Positions 34,146 through 42,765 of a stretch of DNA of 64,000 nucleotides are shown one piece after another; the first letter of the stretch is position 1; each line of letters begins with the position of its first letter. Made by a program: the position numbers and the translations under genes. The notes beneath the pieces were generated by a model. It was not told where the DNA came from. It did not search any database and saw only the letters and a program-made list of their open reading frames with translations. Source of the DNA: Allofournierella massiliensis (GTDB taxonomy: Bacteria > Bacillota > Clostridia > Oscillospirales > Ruminococcaceae); assembly GCF_004345265.1 (NCBI RefSeq), contig NZ_SLUM01000005.1, positions 1 to 64,000 of the forward strand. The letters run 5' to 3'.

Positions 34146-35378
34146 TTATTGTGCCGCTTCGTATTCACCGCCATCCCATTCTGCAAAGGCTCCGCTTAAA
34201 ACTCCTGCCAGTTGCTCCGGCTTGTTGTACTTTACCTTCGCATAAATGTCCATCGTGATCTTACTGCTCTCATGGCCAGCCAAGTATTGAACTGTTTTCG
34301 GGTCTACCGAAGCATGAATCAAATTTGTGATGTAGGTATGACGAAGCATGTGTGGCGTAACCTCAAAATCCAAGCTATATACCACATGACCATTGTTCCG
34401 TGCTTTTTCACCCAGCTTCGGGTAAAGCATATACTTCACATATTTCCCGTCCACAAGTTTGCGAGCTACCCTCGGTTTTGCTGTCCGTGTCACGATATAC
34501 TGCCAAAGCCGCTTAAACTGCGTATAAGACAACGGCTCTCCATCCTGGTTGGCAATTACATAGTCTGATGTCGATTTTTTCTTTGCCGCTTTCAAGCACT
34601 CTGCCAAACGATCCGGGAGAGGGATATTCCGCTCCGCAGCCTTCGTTTTTAACTCTGTGAGAATGACCGGCCTGTTATGTTCCGTGTGCCACGCACGCCG
34701 GACCGTCAGATACGGCGCTTCTGTATCCAGATATACTGAATCCCATTGCAGCGCAAGGATTTCTTCCCGCCGCAGTCCGGCATACAGACCAATCATCACA
34801 AATACATAGGGCGGCAACCCGCGAATGGCGTCCAAAAGCCGTTCTACCTGTTCATCCGTCAAAGCCTGCCGCTCCTCCTGCGGAACGCCTCCGCCTTTTG
34901 CCTCAAGGTATATCGTCGGGTTTGTATCAATCACATGGCTCTCCTTGGCCGCCCGGAAGATAGACTTGTAGAGGATTACCACGGACTTATACACTGAAGC
35001 TGACTTTTTAGAGACTGGCACAAGGGCAACCTGGATGTCATCCAGGGTTACATCGGCCATTCGTTTCTCACCCAGCTCCTTGATAATATGCCGCCGCACC
35101 TTGGATGTATAATCAATCAATGTGGTGGCACGGATATGGACAGACTGCATCAGAAGCCACTTTTCACAATACTCGGCAACCGTGGGGGATTTACGCCGGA
35201 ATGTGGCGTTGTCGATTTGCTCAAGAGCCGCCATTTCCTTGTCGTAAACTTCCTCGCGGGTTTTTCCGTAAAGAATCACCCGTTTGCCATCTGCGTCCTC
35301 AATATCTGTTTTGTAATACTCATACCCATTTATCTGGACTTTGCTGTACCTGGGAATTCGTTTTCTTTTTGCTGCCAT
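34146..35378 (-). CDS. Tyrosine recombinase, paralogue of the neighbouring integrase
   Basis: A 410-residue integrase with the same layout as its neighbour and long stretches of shared sequence (SPTVAEYCEKWLLMQS, YAGLRREEILALQWDS, HMLRHTYITNL, MDIYAKVKYNKPEQL). The catalytic Arg, His, Arg, His and Tyr are intact. Two similar recombinases in a row can arise by duplication, or can act on different ends as in some multi-recombinase elements. ATG 35378 follows GGAGGTAG. The excisionase-like gene is directly upstream, as in int/xis modules. Confidence 0.93.
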   Translation of the reverse strand: MAAKRKRIPRYSKVQINGYEYYKTDIEDADGKRVILYGKTREEVYDKEMAALEQIDNATFRRKSPTVAEYCEKWLLMQSVHIRATTLIDYTSKVRRHIIKELGEKRMADVTLDDIQVALVPVSKKSASVYKSVVILYKSIFRAAKESHVIDTNPTIYLEAKGGGVPQEERQALTDEQVERLLDAIRGLPPYVFVMIGLYAGLRREEILALQWDSVYLDTEAPYLTVRRAWHTEHNRPVILTELKTKAAERNIPLPDRLAECLKAAKKKSTSDYVIANQDGEPLSYTQFKRLWQYIVTRTAKPRVARKLVDGKYVKYMLYPKLGEKARNNGHVVYSLDFEVTPHMLRHTYITNLIHASVDPKTVQYLAGHESSKITMDIYAKVKYNKPEQLAGVLSGAFAEWDGGEYEAAQ

Positions 35379-35439
35379 TTTTCTACCTCCAAATGCAATC
35401 AGTGTTGTATCTTTGTTTTACCAAAACCACACGATTTGC

Positions 35440-35676
35440 TCAAAGGTGCGATTTGTTTCCTCGCACATTTCGGTAGGTTGCTTTCTTTTCCACAGGTTTT
35501 GCCCGATAGGTGCATTTAGCAACATATTCCTGAAGGTAGGCAGAAGTGAAATATACGCACCCATTCGGTACATATTGAATATAGGAAATCAAACCGATGT
35601 TTCTGGCTTCATCCAAGGTGGCAAGGCTGATTCCCAACAATTTTGCCGCCTCCTTACGAGTAATCAGCTTTTCCAT
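35440..35676 (-). CDS. Excisionase-like helix-turn-helix protein
   Basis: A 78-residue DNA-binding protein with a MerR/Xis-like N-terminus (LITRKEAAKLLGISLATLDEA) and a basic tail. It likely directs the integrase toward excision. A TTG two codons upstream (35682) has better spacing from AAGGAAG, so the protein may be two residues longer. It sits between the integrases and the MazF-like toxin gene. Confidence 0.8.
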   Translation of the reverse strand: MEKLITRKEAAKLLGISLATLDEARNIGLISYIQYVPNGCVYFTSAYLQEYVAKCTYRAKPVEKKATYRNVRGNKSHL

Positions 35677-35685
35677 ATCCAATCT

Positions 35686-36216
35686 TCACTTCCTTTCCTT
35701 CTTTTTTACCACTTCATAGTCAAAACCGGGCCGCTGGCCACAGTAGGTGCAGATGTCCTTTTCCACCCGGTCAGGGTGGACCCTGCGCAAATAATAAGAG
35801 CCTGTGCCGTAGAAGTTATTGGCACAGGCCGGACAAAGGCACATGATTAAATTTTTCGGCGTTTCTTCAATCAATCCCACGCTGACTGCCAGAGCGCGGT
35901 TGAGCCGGCGGATATGCTGTTCCTCCAGATGTCCGATGTACGTTTCCAGCCGTCTTTTATCAATGGTGCGGAGCTGCTCCATCAGCACCAGAGAAGGCAG
36001 CTCCAGGCCGTTCTCTGCTTTGAGAAGGTAATGGGTAGGCAGCTTGGCCTTGGCGTCCACTTTGCTGGATATGGCTGCCACAATGACCGTGGGGCTGTGC
36101 TTATTTCCAGTATCATTCTGAATAATCAGGACCGGGCGATAACCTTCCTGCTCGGAGCCGATTCCCCGGCCCAAATCGGCATAGTACATATCGCCGCGAT
36201 GATATGTTCTGTTCAT
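35686..36216 (-). CDS. MazF/PemK-type toxin with a C-terminal zinc ribbon
   Basis: A 176-residue protein. Residues 1-120 are a MazF/PemK-fold endoribonuclease domain (RGDMYYADLGRGIGSEQEGY, RPVLIIQNDTGNKHSPTVIV, LMEQLRTIDKRRLETYIG). Residues 122-170 carry two cysteine pairs (CLCPAC and CTYCG), a probable zinc ribbon not found in classical MazF. It may cut mRNA; the zinc part may aid RNA or partner binding. No antitoxin gene is recognisable next to it: the excisionase-like protein downstream is the only small neighbour. ATG 36216 follows AAAGGGAGG. Confidence 0.85.
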   Translation of the reverse strand: MNRTYHRGDMYYADLGRGIGSEQEGYRPVLIIQNDTGNKHSPTVIVAAISSKVDAKAKLPTHYLLKAENGLELPSLVLMEQLRTIDKRRLETYIGHLEEQHIRRLNRALAVSVGLIEETPKNLIMCLCPACANNFYGTGSYYLRRVHPDRVEKDICTYCGQRPGFDYEVVKKKERK

Positions 36217-36225
36217 GCTTTATGA

Positions 36226-36776
36226 CCTCCCTTTGAAATGCAGGCGGCTGCTGCCGCCTATGTAGAACCGGACAGCAGAACAGAATGAAGGCCGGGGAGA
36301 GATAAAACAATCCTCTTGTTTTCATTGGCCCGTCCTGCTGTACGGCTCATATTTCAAAGCGTTCCTATTTGTCCTCGACACCCCGGAACACTGCGGGAAG
36401 TCATCAAACGGCTGGCAGCTCACCAGCTCCACGGGGAATCTCACCCCTCGCGTGGTTCTCACGCAACCGCCCCCATTGCCTGCGACGGATCACGGCGGCA
36501 AACCGCTTCAACGCTCGGACGTTAGGCTGGACGGGAGTATCGCTCCGCTGCTGGTCATGGCCGTACCGGGAGCCACCCGGTACTGGCAGCCTGCTGTTTC
36601 TCGCTCCTTGCTGGGAAGAACAAACCAAAGACCTACAATTTCTTTTTTCGGTGGTGTCTCGTTGTTTTCTCCCGGCAGATCGCCGCGCAGCCGCTACCTG
36701 GGCTTTGGCTTTCGCCAAAGCAGCGGGAATGTGCTTGATGAATGGGTATGCAGTTTTCAAGGTGCCGTGAGGCCAT
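36226..36776. other. GC-rich structured region without a supported gene
   Basis: About 550 bases, clearly more GC-rich than its surroundings. Frames stay open on both strands (for example minus 36404-36760, Lys/Arg-rich), but none has a ribosome site and the composition looks non-coding. A strong palindromic hairpin, GTACCGGG / CCCGGTAC with a five-base loop, lies at 36563-36583. An origin of transfer, a structured RNA or a decayed gene are all possible. Confidence 0.45.
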
Positions 36777-36819
36777 AAAAAGAACCTCTCACCCTATTTG
36801 CCGTTGAGGGTGAGAGGTT
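36777..36819 (-). terminator. Terminator-like hairpin
   Basis: AACCTCTCACCCT (36783-36795) pairs exactly with AGGGTGAGAGGTT (36807-36819); TTTTT follows on the minus strand. No obvious gene feeds it now, except the sigma-factor remnant to its right. Confidence 0.7.
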
Positions 36820-36849
36820 GCACAACGATTATTCCAAAATTTTTTTATT

Positions 36850-36910
36850 TTCTTGAGGGCCATCATTTTCCGAACATGAACAGCATTGCAGTACACGCCA
36901 GAACACCAGC
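36850..36910 (-). pseudogene. Remnant of the sigma-factor gene 3' end
   Basis: About 60 bases here (containing CATTTTCCGAACATGAACAG) match, with scattered changes, the 3' part of the intact sigma-like gene at 41939-42000. The reading frame is lost. It is the trace of a duplication or insertion that brought in the LanFEG cassette. Confidence 0.65.
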
Positions 36911-36961
36911 TATATATTGCCATTTCACAAGTTATGTGGTTATCATAAATTTTAATTTTGA

Positions 36962-36981
36962 AGATTTCATAAAGATTTGAA
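36962..36981. repeat. Second copy of the LanFEG operator
   Basis: AAGATTTCA followed 11 bases later by AAGATTTG, matching the direct repeat upstream of the LanFEG operon (41651-41670), but placed at the 3' end of that operon where it has no gene to control. Probably a duplication scar. Confidence 0.6.
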
Positions 36982-37006
36982 AAAAGGGCGGCTTTGAGCC
37001 GCCCTT
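36982..37006 (-). terminator. Terminator of the LanFEG-RK operon
   Basis: AAGGGCGGCT pairs with AGCCGCCCTT around a three-base loop; on the minus strand TTTTTTC follows. It lies directly after the histidine kinase stop. Confidence 0.85.
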
Positions 37007-37010
37007 GAAG

Positions 37011-38366
37011 TCAATATGGAATTGAGATTGTGACCTGTGCGCCGCCAGTTTTTTCGGAATTGCTCAAAATAAGCTGACCTCCGTGTTGAGTAACAATAGA
37101 GTTTACCACATAAAGTCCTATCCCATAATGAGATTTAGAATTTCTGCTTTGATCGTCCATATAAAACTGTTCTGTTGCTCGTTTCAATGCCTCAGAAGAA
37201 AAGCCACTTCCCGTATCGGTGATAGAGAATAGTATTGCATTATCTTTTTCATTCACATCAAAGAAAACGGTTCCTTTCGCTGGCGTATATTCTACGGCAT
37301 TTGAGAGGATATTGACAAAAGCCCTTATAAGTTGTTCCCTGTCCACAAAGATATATTCCTGATTGAAATTCTGATTCCATTCCAAATGAACATTTTTTAC
37401 AACGCATAAGCCTTTTGCCTGTGTATGGATTTCCTGCAATAAGGAAGATACTTTCACATTTTGGCGACAAAAAGGAAAATTCTCTTTTGTTTTCGTCATT
37501 TCGATCAAGGTTTCAACATAATCCTGCATTTGGATAACGCTGCCCTCGATATAGTCCGTACATTCTTTCTGATTTTCAGCAAGTTCCGTATCATAAAGCA
37601 ACTCTGCGTTTCCGCGAATGATGGTTAGTGGTGTTTTCAGATCATGAGCCAAAGCCGAAATCTGATCTTGACGCAATTTATCCGCCTGCCACTGTTCCGC
37701 AAGTGACATTCGTAATGCCTGTTTCAAATGTTCCAAAGCATATAAAGCACGGTCTACTTCAAATATACCGCTGCTTTCAATCTTAAAATCCAAATCCTGT
37801 TGCTCAATTTTCTGTGTTATGAAAAGCAACTTGTCGATTTTTTTACCCGTATATTTCCCGAACCAATGGGAAATAAGGAACAAAAGAATGATAACCTCAA
37901 CAATTATCAATCCGACAAGCAATAGATCAGTTGTCGGACAGATCCGCCGAAGTGTGGCATTACTGAATTGTGAAGTCAAACGGTAGCGCAAAAGAATAAC
38001 TTCATCTCCACGGTTAATAACCAAAACACGGTATGGGGTAATCCGATCCCCTCCATTTGTGACGGCTTCAACCCAAAAAGTATTGGCGGTATCTTCTGAT
38101 AAAGAACCATCCTGAAATACACCCGTAGGAGAATAAACGGCATAGTCACAAAAGCTGGGGATGTCGGCTTTGTTGAACAATTCATCTGTCTGTATGCTTT
38201 CTGCTGCGGCAGCAATCCTATCTTCTATCTGCATAGCGGGGATAATGACCCCAGTGTTTACACAGAGGGAATATAACCCTAAATTGATGGCGATAATTAA
38301 AAGGATGCCGCCAGCAACTGCAAATATATACCGCATGAAGATAGAACGTAATTTCTTTACTCCCAT
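37011..38366 (-). CDS. Sensor histidine kinase of the lantibiotic-immunity cassette
   Basis: A 451-residue two-membrane-segment kinase (helices near residues 10-35 and 150-175) with an extracytoplasmic loop of about 110 residues, HAMP-like linker, phospho-acceptor histidine in ALAHDLKTPL, N-box FVNILSNAVEYTP, and G boxes TDTGSGFS and YGIGLYVVNSI. It resembles NisK/CprK-type kinases that sense lantibiotics at the membrane. It overlaps the response-regulator gene by ten bases and is the last gene of the operon. Confidence 0.9.
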   Translation of the reverse strand: MGVKKLRSIFMRYIFAVAGGILLIIAINLGLYSLCVNTGVIIPAMQIEDRIAAAAESIQTDELFNKADIPSFCDYAVYSPTGVFQDGSLSEDTANTFWVEAVTNGGDRITPYRVLVINRGDEVILLRYRLTSQFSNATLRRICPTTDLLLVGLIIVEVIILLFLISHWFGKYTGKKIDKLLFITQKIEQQDLDFKIESSGIFEVDRALYALEHLKQALRMSLAEQWQADKLRQDQISALAHDLKTPLTIIRGNAELLYDTELAENQKECTDYIEGSVIQMQDYVETLIEMTKTKENFPFCRQNVKVSSLLQEIHTQAKGLCVVKNVHLEWNQNFNQEYIFVDREQLIRAFVNILSNAVEYTPAKGTVFFDVNEKDNAILFSITDTGSGFSSEALKRATEQFYMDDQSRNSKSHYGIGLYVVNSIVTQHGGQLILSNSEKTGGAQVTISIPY

Positions 38367-39016
38367 TTATAGCCCACCCCCCAAACTGTTTCGATAGGGG
38401 ATAATTTAACAGCGGCCAATTTACTTCGGATATTTTTTATATGGGTGGCAATTACGCTGTCATCACTTTCCCCATCAAAGCCAAAAACAGCTTCATAAAT
38501 CTGCTCCCTGGAAAAGACCTGACCTCGATGCAGGGCCAGATATTCACAGATTTCATACTCGCTTTTAGTTAAGGGGAGTTTATTCCCATTTACTTCCGCT
38601 TCCTTTGCATTGATGTGAAAAAGTATTCCTGAAATAGATACTGCGTATTTCTTTTCTCTGGTATCTCTGCGTAAGTGTGCATTGACACGGGCAAGCAGTT
38701 CATTGGTGCCAAAAGGTTTGGTAATGTAATCGTCGCCGCCAATCCCCAACCCACGAACAATGTCGCTTTCCTGCGTTTTTGCGGTCAAGAAAATAATGGG
38801 GCAATCTACACGGGAACGAATTTGATTGCACAATTCAAAGCCGTTTACATCAGGCATCATAACATCTAACAAAATCAAATCGTATCGTCTGAAATCCATA
38901 TCCAGAACAGCCTTTGCATCTGCTTGAAGTGTTACAATATGAGCGTCTTTTTCAAGAATACGCTTAATCAGTTGCAGCATTGCATTTTCATCATCAACCA
39001 CTAATATATTTGCCAT
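38357..39016 (-). CDS. OmpR-family response regulator of the cassette
   Basis: A 219-residue regulator: receiver domain with acidic pocket VVDDE, phospho-Asp in LILLDVMMPDVNG and the T/K signatures (FLTAKTQES, YITKPFG), then a winged-helix output domain. It probably activates the ABC operon through the 11-bp-phased direct repeats upstream of it, as OmpR-type dimers do. ATG 39016 follows AAAGGAG. Confidence 0.93.
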   Translation of the reverse strand: MANILVVDDENAMLQLIKRILEKDAHIVTLQADAKAVLDMDFRRYDLILLDVMMPDVNGFELCNQIRSRVDCPIIFLTAKTQESDIVRGLGIGGDDYITKPFGTNELLARVNAHLRRDTREKKYAVSISGILFHINAKEAEVNGNKLPLTKSEYEICEYLALHRGQVFSREQIYEAVFGFDGESDDSVIATHIKNIRSKLAAVKLSPIETVWGVGYKWE

Positions 39017-39034
39017 GTCGATCTCTCCTTTCCC

Positions 39035-39400
39035 TTAGATTTCTATTACAGTGGCCCCAAAAGGCATGAGGGCGAGTTTGGCAATCTTAAAGCATTGCAT
39101 CCCAAACGGTATGCCGATGATTGTGCAGCAAAGCAAAACCCCATTTAGAGCCGCTGATATAGCAAGGGGAATACCGCTTATGACAAGCCATAAAATATTT
39201 GCCAAAGTAGACATCGCACCGCCGCCATACTGAATTTCCTTTCCAAAAGGGAAAAAGGCAAGAGATGCAAATTTGAAGCATTGCCGTCCAATCGGTATGC
39301 CGATAATGGTAATACACCATAGGATACCCGATATTGTCCATGACAAGCCTTGCCAGAGTCCTCCAAATAAAAACCAAATTACATTTCCTAAACAACCCAT
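39035..39400 (-). CDS. YccF-domain membrane protein
   Basis: A 121-residue integral membrane protein with two internal repeats of the YccF domain: GCLGNVIWFLFGG...TIIGIPIGRQCFK and STLANILWLVISG...TIIGIPFGMQCFK, each followed by SLAFFPFGK / KLALMPFG. The biochemical role of YccF is unknown. Placed between the permeases and the two-component genes, it may assist the transporter or the sensing step. I chose ATG 39400; an in-frame TTG at 39418 overlaps the upstream stop codon and could also be used. Confidence 0.8.
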   Translation of the reverse strand: MGCLGNVIWFLFGGLWQGLSWTISGILWCITIIGIPIGRQCFKFASLAFFPFGKEIQYGGGAMSTLANILWLVISGIPLAISAALNGVLLCCTIIGIPFGMQCFKIAKLALMPFGATVIEI

Positions 39401-39414
39401 ATTCGACCACCGAA

Positions 39415-40167
39415 TCAATCATTTGCACATTTTCCGCCATATTTTGAAAACCAAATAAGCAGAATGGCAATAAACAGAACCGTCATACCCAAACACATAT
39501 CTATCCCCAATTTAAGTTCCGCATTGATGGTTGGCAAAACTTGTAGGACGAATTTAAGCGAAAAATCCGTTAAACGTATCCCAAAACCATACGGCAGTAC
39601 AAACCACAAGCCGGTGCCTAAGCCTGTTTGAAGAAGTGCAGCCAATAAACTGCCAATAGCGCCTATACCTATGCAGATCGTTCTTCCGAACCGAAAAGCC
39701 AGAATGATGTGAACCGCATATAATAAAATATTACTGCTCCACAAAGTCAGAACTGGCAACATAAGGGAAGATACTGGCAAAATCAGTTTGGTTCCTGTCA
39801 CGGGAAGTACCATAATTAACAGGAATGTACTGAACAATATTGCGAACAAGCCGGCGAAAATAAGCAAGAGGAATTTGGATAAAATGGCCTTGGTTCTGGA
39901 ACGCAGCACTAAAATATTATGACAGTGCCCGGCCCGGATTTCCTGCTCTGCGGCAATCTCGCAAACGATACTGATAACAAAAGGATATGCGATAGCAAAA
40001 AGCTGAAAAAAAACCGCAATTTTATTTATATCACTCACAGTCGCAAAGACCGCATAGAGCAACACAAGTGCTACCCCGGAAATTGGAAATAAAATATGTG
40101 CCCCAAAAAACGAGGAATTCCGCAACTTGAAAAAATCGCTTTTTACATAATACCATAACTCAATCAT
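39415..40167 (-). CDS. LanG/MutG-type ABC permease
   Basis: A 250-residue permease with about six membrane helices (for example FFGAHILFPISGVALVLLYA, VLTLWSSNILLYAVHIILAF, LGMTVLFIAILLIWF). It is the second permease of a three-protein lantibiotic-immunity transporter (LanFEG) that expels lantibiotics from the membrane. The gene overlaps the first permease gene by eight bases. Assigned by topology, length and operon context. Confidence 0.82.
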   Translation of the reverse strand: MIELWYYVKSDFFKLRNSSFFGAHILFPISGVALVLLYAVFATVSDINKIAVFFQLFAIAYPFVISIVCEIAAEQEIRAGHCHNILVLRSRTKAILSKFLLLIFAGLFAILFSTFLLIMVLPVTGTKLILPVSSLMLPVLTLWSSNILLYAVHIILAFRFGRTICIGIGAIGSLLAALLQTGLGTGLWFVLPYGFGIRLTDFSLKFVLQVLPTINAELKLGIDMCLGMTVLFIAILLIWFSKYGGKCAND

Positions 40168-40891
40168 GTTTTCTATCTCCTTTAGCGAATAGCCATGCTG
40201 TAAGCCAGAAACACAGTACCGCTAAAACTAAGCTGATCCCAACGGCGGGAATGACCGCTCCTGTATTCAAAAGAAAAGAACCGTTTTCAATGGGAATCCC
40301 ATTAGGGTGCATTTTGAAAAAGGGGCAAACAATACGTGCTGGAATAGCAAACGGATTGAGATAAAACAAATTGATTTCTGCTCCAATCATGGACAAAACA
40401 ATATTGCAGCCAAAGGAAATCAAAACAGCAATCAGATAATTTGCTTTTTTTGTGAGCCACATAATAAGTGGAAGCTGCCAAATGTAGGTAAGGAACAGCA
40501 ACATACAGCCACCTAACCCGTTAAGCGGATCAATGTTCATCACAGTAAAAATACCAAAGGCTGTGCAGCCGCCCCACATGACAAGGCTGGTTAAGAAAAG
40601 TAATACAGTAACCGCCAGCAGTTTACTGAACCAGATTTTTCTCATGGCAATCGGCAAGCATAAAATGTTCTGATACTGTGTGCGTTTCTCACAGCTAATA
40701 ATGTTGGCGCACCAAATAGCAATCGTAATTGGCAAGATTAAAGTGTACCACCAATTATAGGCGGTAAGCTGAACAGATTTGCCACTCAAAAAATATCCTA
40801 ACCCCAAAGTGACAACAGGGGCAGCGATGAATAGCTTTAATGCAAATGTATGACGCATCTTTAATAGTTCGGAGCGGATAAGATGAAACAT
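40160..40891 (-). CDS. LanE/MutE-type ABC permease
   Basis: A 243-residue permease with six predicted helices; the N-terminus (MFHLIRSELLKMRHTFALKL) is typical of LanE/MutE subunits. Its start overlaps the stop codon of the ATPase gene by one base, showing tight coupling. Forms the channel of the exporter with the LanG-type subunit. Confidence 0.83.
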   Translation of the reverse strand: MFHLIRSELLKMRHTFALKLFIAAPVVTLGLGYFLSGKSVQLTAYNWWYTLILPITIAIWCANIISCEKRTQYQNILCLPIAMRKIWFSKLLAVTVLLFLTSLVMWGGCTAFGIFTVMNIDPLNGLGGCMLLFLTYIWQLPLIMWLTKKANYLIAVLISFGCNIVLSMIGAEINLFYLNPFAIPARIVCPFFKMHPNGIPIENGSFLLNTGAVIPAVGISLVLAVLCFWLTAWLFAKGDRKHD

Positions 40892-41598
40892 TAGTTTTTC
40901 CCCCTTTCACCATTAGCTGCCACAACACGCATAAAAATTTCTTCCAGATCAGTGCTCTTGTCTATTTTGTTTTCATATCCCAATTTTCCAGCAGCAATAA
41001 TTCCAATGTGATCTGCAATCTGCTCTACCTCGGATAGAATGTGGCTGGACAGAATTACCGTTATCCCATGCGCCGGAAAAGAACGAATAAGTTCCCGTAG
41101 TTCTTGAATACCGATAGGGTCTAATCCATTCGTTGGTTCATCCAAAATCAACAATTTGGGAGATGCCAGTAAAGCAAGGGCAATTCCGAGTCTCTGCTTC
41201 ATGCCTAAAGAGAAATGTCCCGCTTTCTTTTTCCCTGTGTCTGTAAGATCAACGATGTGTAAGACTTCATCAATGCGAGTATTCGGAAGTCCAAGTGCAA
41301 GGGTTCGCACTTTTAAATTTTCATAAGCGGTCAAGTTTTCATACAGAGGCGGCATTTCAATCAGTGCGCCAATATCCTGCAAATCGGCACGGCTCCATGC
41401 GTGACCGTCCATTTCAATACTGCCGGAACTCGGCTTGAGGATGCCTACTATCATTTTCAGAATAGTAGATTTGCCTGCCCCATTCGGCCCCAGCAGGCCA
41501 TAGACGGAATTTCTCTGAATGTTCAGCGATACATTATTTACGGCCATCTGCCCTTTGAAGTTTTTGCAGAGGTCAGTTGTTTTCAAAATCATATCCAT
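40891..41598 (-). CDS. LanF-type ABC transporter ATPase
   Basis: A 235-residue ATP-binding subunit with Walker A GPNGAGKST, signature LSLGMKQR (in GHFSLGMKQRLGIA), Walker B KLLILDEPTNGLDP and the switch histidine in LSSHILSEVEQI. The sequence fits the lantibiotic-protection (LanF/CprA-type) group. First gene of the operon; ATG 41598 follows AAAGGAC. No lantibiotic precursor or modification gene is nearby, so this is a resistance rather than a self-immunity cassette. Confidence 0.9.
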   Translation of the reverse strand: MDMILKTTDLCKNFKGQMAVNNVSLNIQRNSVYGLLGPNGAGKSTILKMIVGILKPSSGSIEMDGHAWSRADLQDIGALIEMPPLYENLTAYENLKVRTLALGLPNTRIDEVLHIVDLTDTGKKKAGHFSLGMKQRLGIALALLASPKLLILDEPTNGLDPIGIQELRELIRSFPAHGITVILSSHILSEVEQIADHIGIIAAGKLGYENKIDKSTDLEEIFMRVVAANGERGKN

Positions 41599-41650
41599 AT
41601 CTTTTTGTCCTTTCTTTTTGATTTCAAAGATAGAGTACAGGATAACTTTG

Positions 41651-41670
41651 AAGATTTCATAAAGATTTCA
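41651..41670 (-). promoter_or_regulatory. Direct-repeat operator upstream of the LanFEG operon
   Basis: Two copies of AAGATTTCA start 11 bases apart, the spacing expected for an OmpR-type regulator binding one DNA face. The operon start is 53 bases away. A degenerate copy lies at the far end of the cassette (36962). Confidence 0.7.
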
Positions 41671-41735
41671 AAAGCGAATATTGTCTACGCATTAAGGCCG
41701 CCGAAACGCCAGCCATTTCAAGGCTTTTGGGGCAT

Positions 41736-41880
41736 GGTCGGCGGGCAGGCGGGACAGATTATCCAATCCCCGTCAGAACAGGTTTCTAAATGCGTAGAAA
41801 ACACCTATTAGAAAACGCCGGATGCGGTGGCCTGCTGCCCCCACACTCGGCGCTTTCTATTTATATTGTCATCGGTTTTT
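41736..41880. repeat. Cassette-border repeat, copy 1
   Basis: About 145 bases that recur at 52733-52865. Shared blocks include GACAGATTATCCAATCCCCG, CTAAATGCGTAGA and a hairpin with AAACGCCGG/CGGCGCTTT that probably terminates the sigma gene. In both places a cargo cassette begins immediately to the left. Confidence 0.75.
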
Positions 41881-41902
41881 CTCTGCTATGCAGAGTTAAT
41901 GA

Positions 41903-42361
41903 TTACTGCAAATCTTCTAACAAAGACTTGAGCTTTTTAAGGACCTTCATTTTCCGAACATGAACAGCATTGCGGTACACGCCAAGCTCGTCTGCATATT
42001 GCCGTTCTGTCTTTTCCTCAAAGAACAGCGCCTGGATCAGCGCACGTTCCTCTGGAGTCAGCAGGGAAAGCGCGGTATGTAGCCTGTCCACTTCCAGCTT
42101 GTGAAGCACCACGCTCTCCACGCTTTCCTGCTCATCGGAGAATTGCTGGGCATTTTCATCCACCAGCCGGTCCAAAGAATCTTCGCGGCTGGGGATGATC
42201 TGCACCACTTGGCCCTCCTTTCCGAAAACGAACCGCTCGGTTTTCAAATCGTTCTCAAAATAGCGCATTTTCCGGTCGCCCTGCATATAGGCCCGGTACA
42301 CTTCATCCGTGACCTCAACATATTGGCCGCGAATCCATATCCTTTTTTTATCAGCGTCCAC
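41903..42361 (-). CDS. Sigma-70-like regulator of the mobile element backbone
   Basis: A 152-residue protein ending in a region-4-like helix-turn-helix (LTPEERALIQALFFEEKTER, YADELGVYRNAVHVRKMKVL). Similar small sigma-like proteins (Orf7 class in Tn916 relatives) control genes of conjugative elements. The N-terminal half has no region 2 that I recognise. The start is GTG 42361 behind GGAGGTAAAA. A fragment of its 3' end is found at 36850-36910. Confidence 0.78.
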   Translation of the reverse strand: MDADKKRIWIRGQYVEVTDEVYRAYMQGDRKMRYFENDLKTERFVFGKEGQVVQIIPSREDSLDRLVDENAQQFSDEQESVESVVLHKLEVDRLHTALSLLTPEERALIQALFFEEKTERQYADELGVYRNAVHVRKMKVLKKLKSLLEDLQ

Positions 42362-42445
42362 GCTGTTTTACCTCCGATCAGTCTGAATTGCGAGAAATTC
42401 AGACTGGTCGGGCGGCCCCCTACAGCGTGGAAATGATGGGGTTCC

Positions 42446-42765
42446 TCTATATAGAAAAACGCACCTGCAGAATGGGACAACAGTCCCAACAGCAAGTGCG
42501 TTTCTTTTTAGTTCGTGTAAATCATGGCATGATGGTTCAGTATGAAGGGCATAATATCCCGTTGAAAAACGGGAAGTTTTTTTGACCGTACACCGTCAAG
42601 CAGGCGGCCTACGACATAGAATCATAATCGCTGCTTCTAATGAGCAGCGGTGCGCAGGATGACCAACGCATGAAATATCCCTCCAGGCCAAAAACGTGGT
42701 CTGGAGGGATGGGCATGACAAACCACCCTGCCAAAACCTCGTTTTTTTTATTGGCAGGGTCTGCT
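42446..42765 (+). other. Cluster of hairpins between divergent backbone regulators
   Basis: The 42362-42880 gap has no supported gene but several stems: AACGCAC/GTGCGTT (42458-42502, T-run after it), CCCGTT/AACGGG followed by seven T (42558-42582), CATCCCTCCAG-type 42676-42710 and ACCCTGCCAA/TTGGCAGGGT (42725-42761). Their order suggests an attenuation-type leader in front of the HTH gene. Confidence 0.45.

Noticed and set aside
36404-36760. Minus-strand frame of 118 codons, Lys/Arg-rich
   Set aside because: TTG start without a ribosome site, in a block open in several frames; composition looks non-coding. Reported only as part of a structured region.
40891-42361. Lantibiotic biosynthesis cluster near the LanFEG cassette
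   Set aside because: No precursor peptide, dehydratase, cyclase or leader peptidase gene is present; only immunity-type transport and sensing genes are seen.
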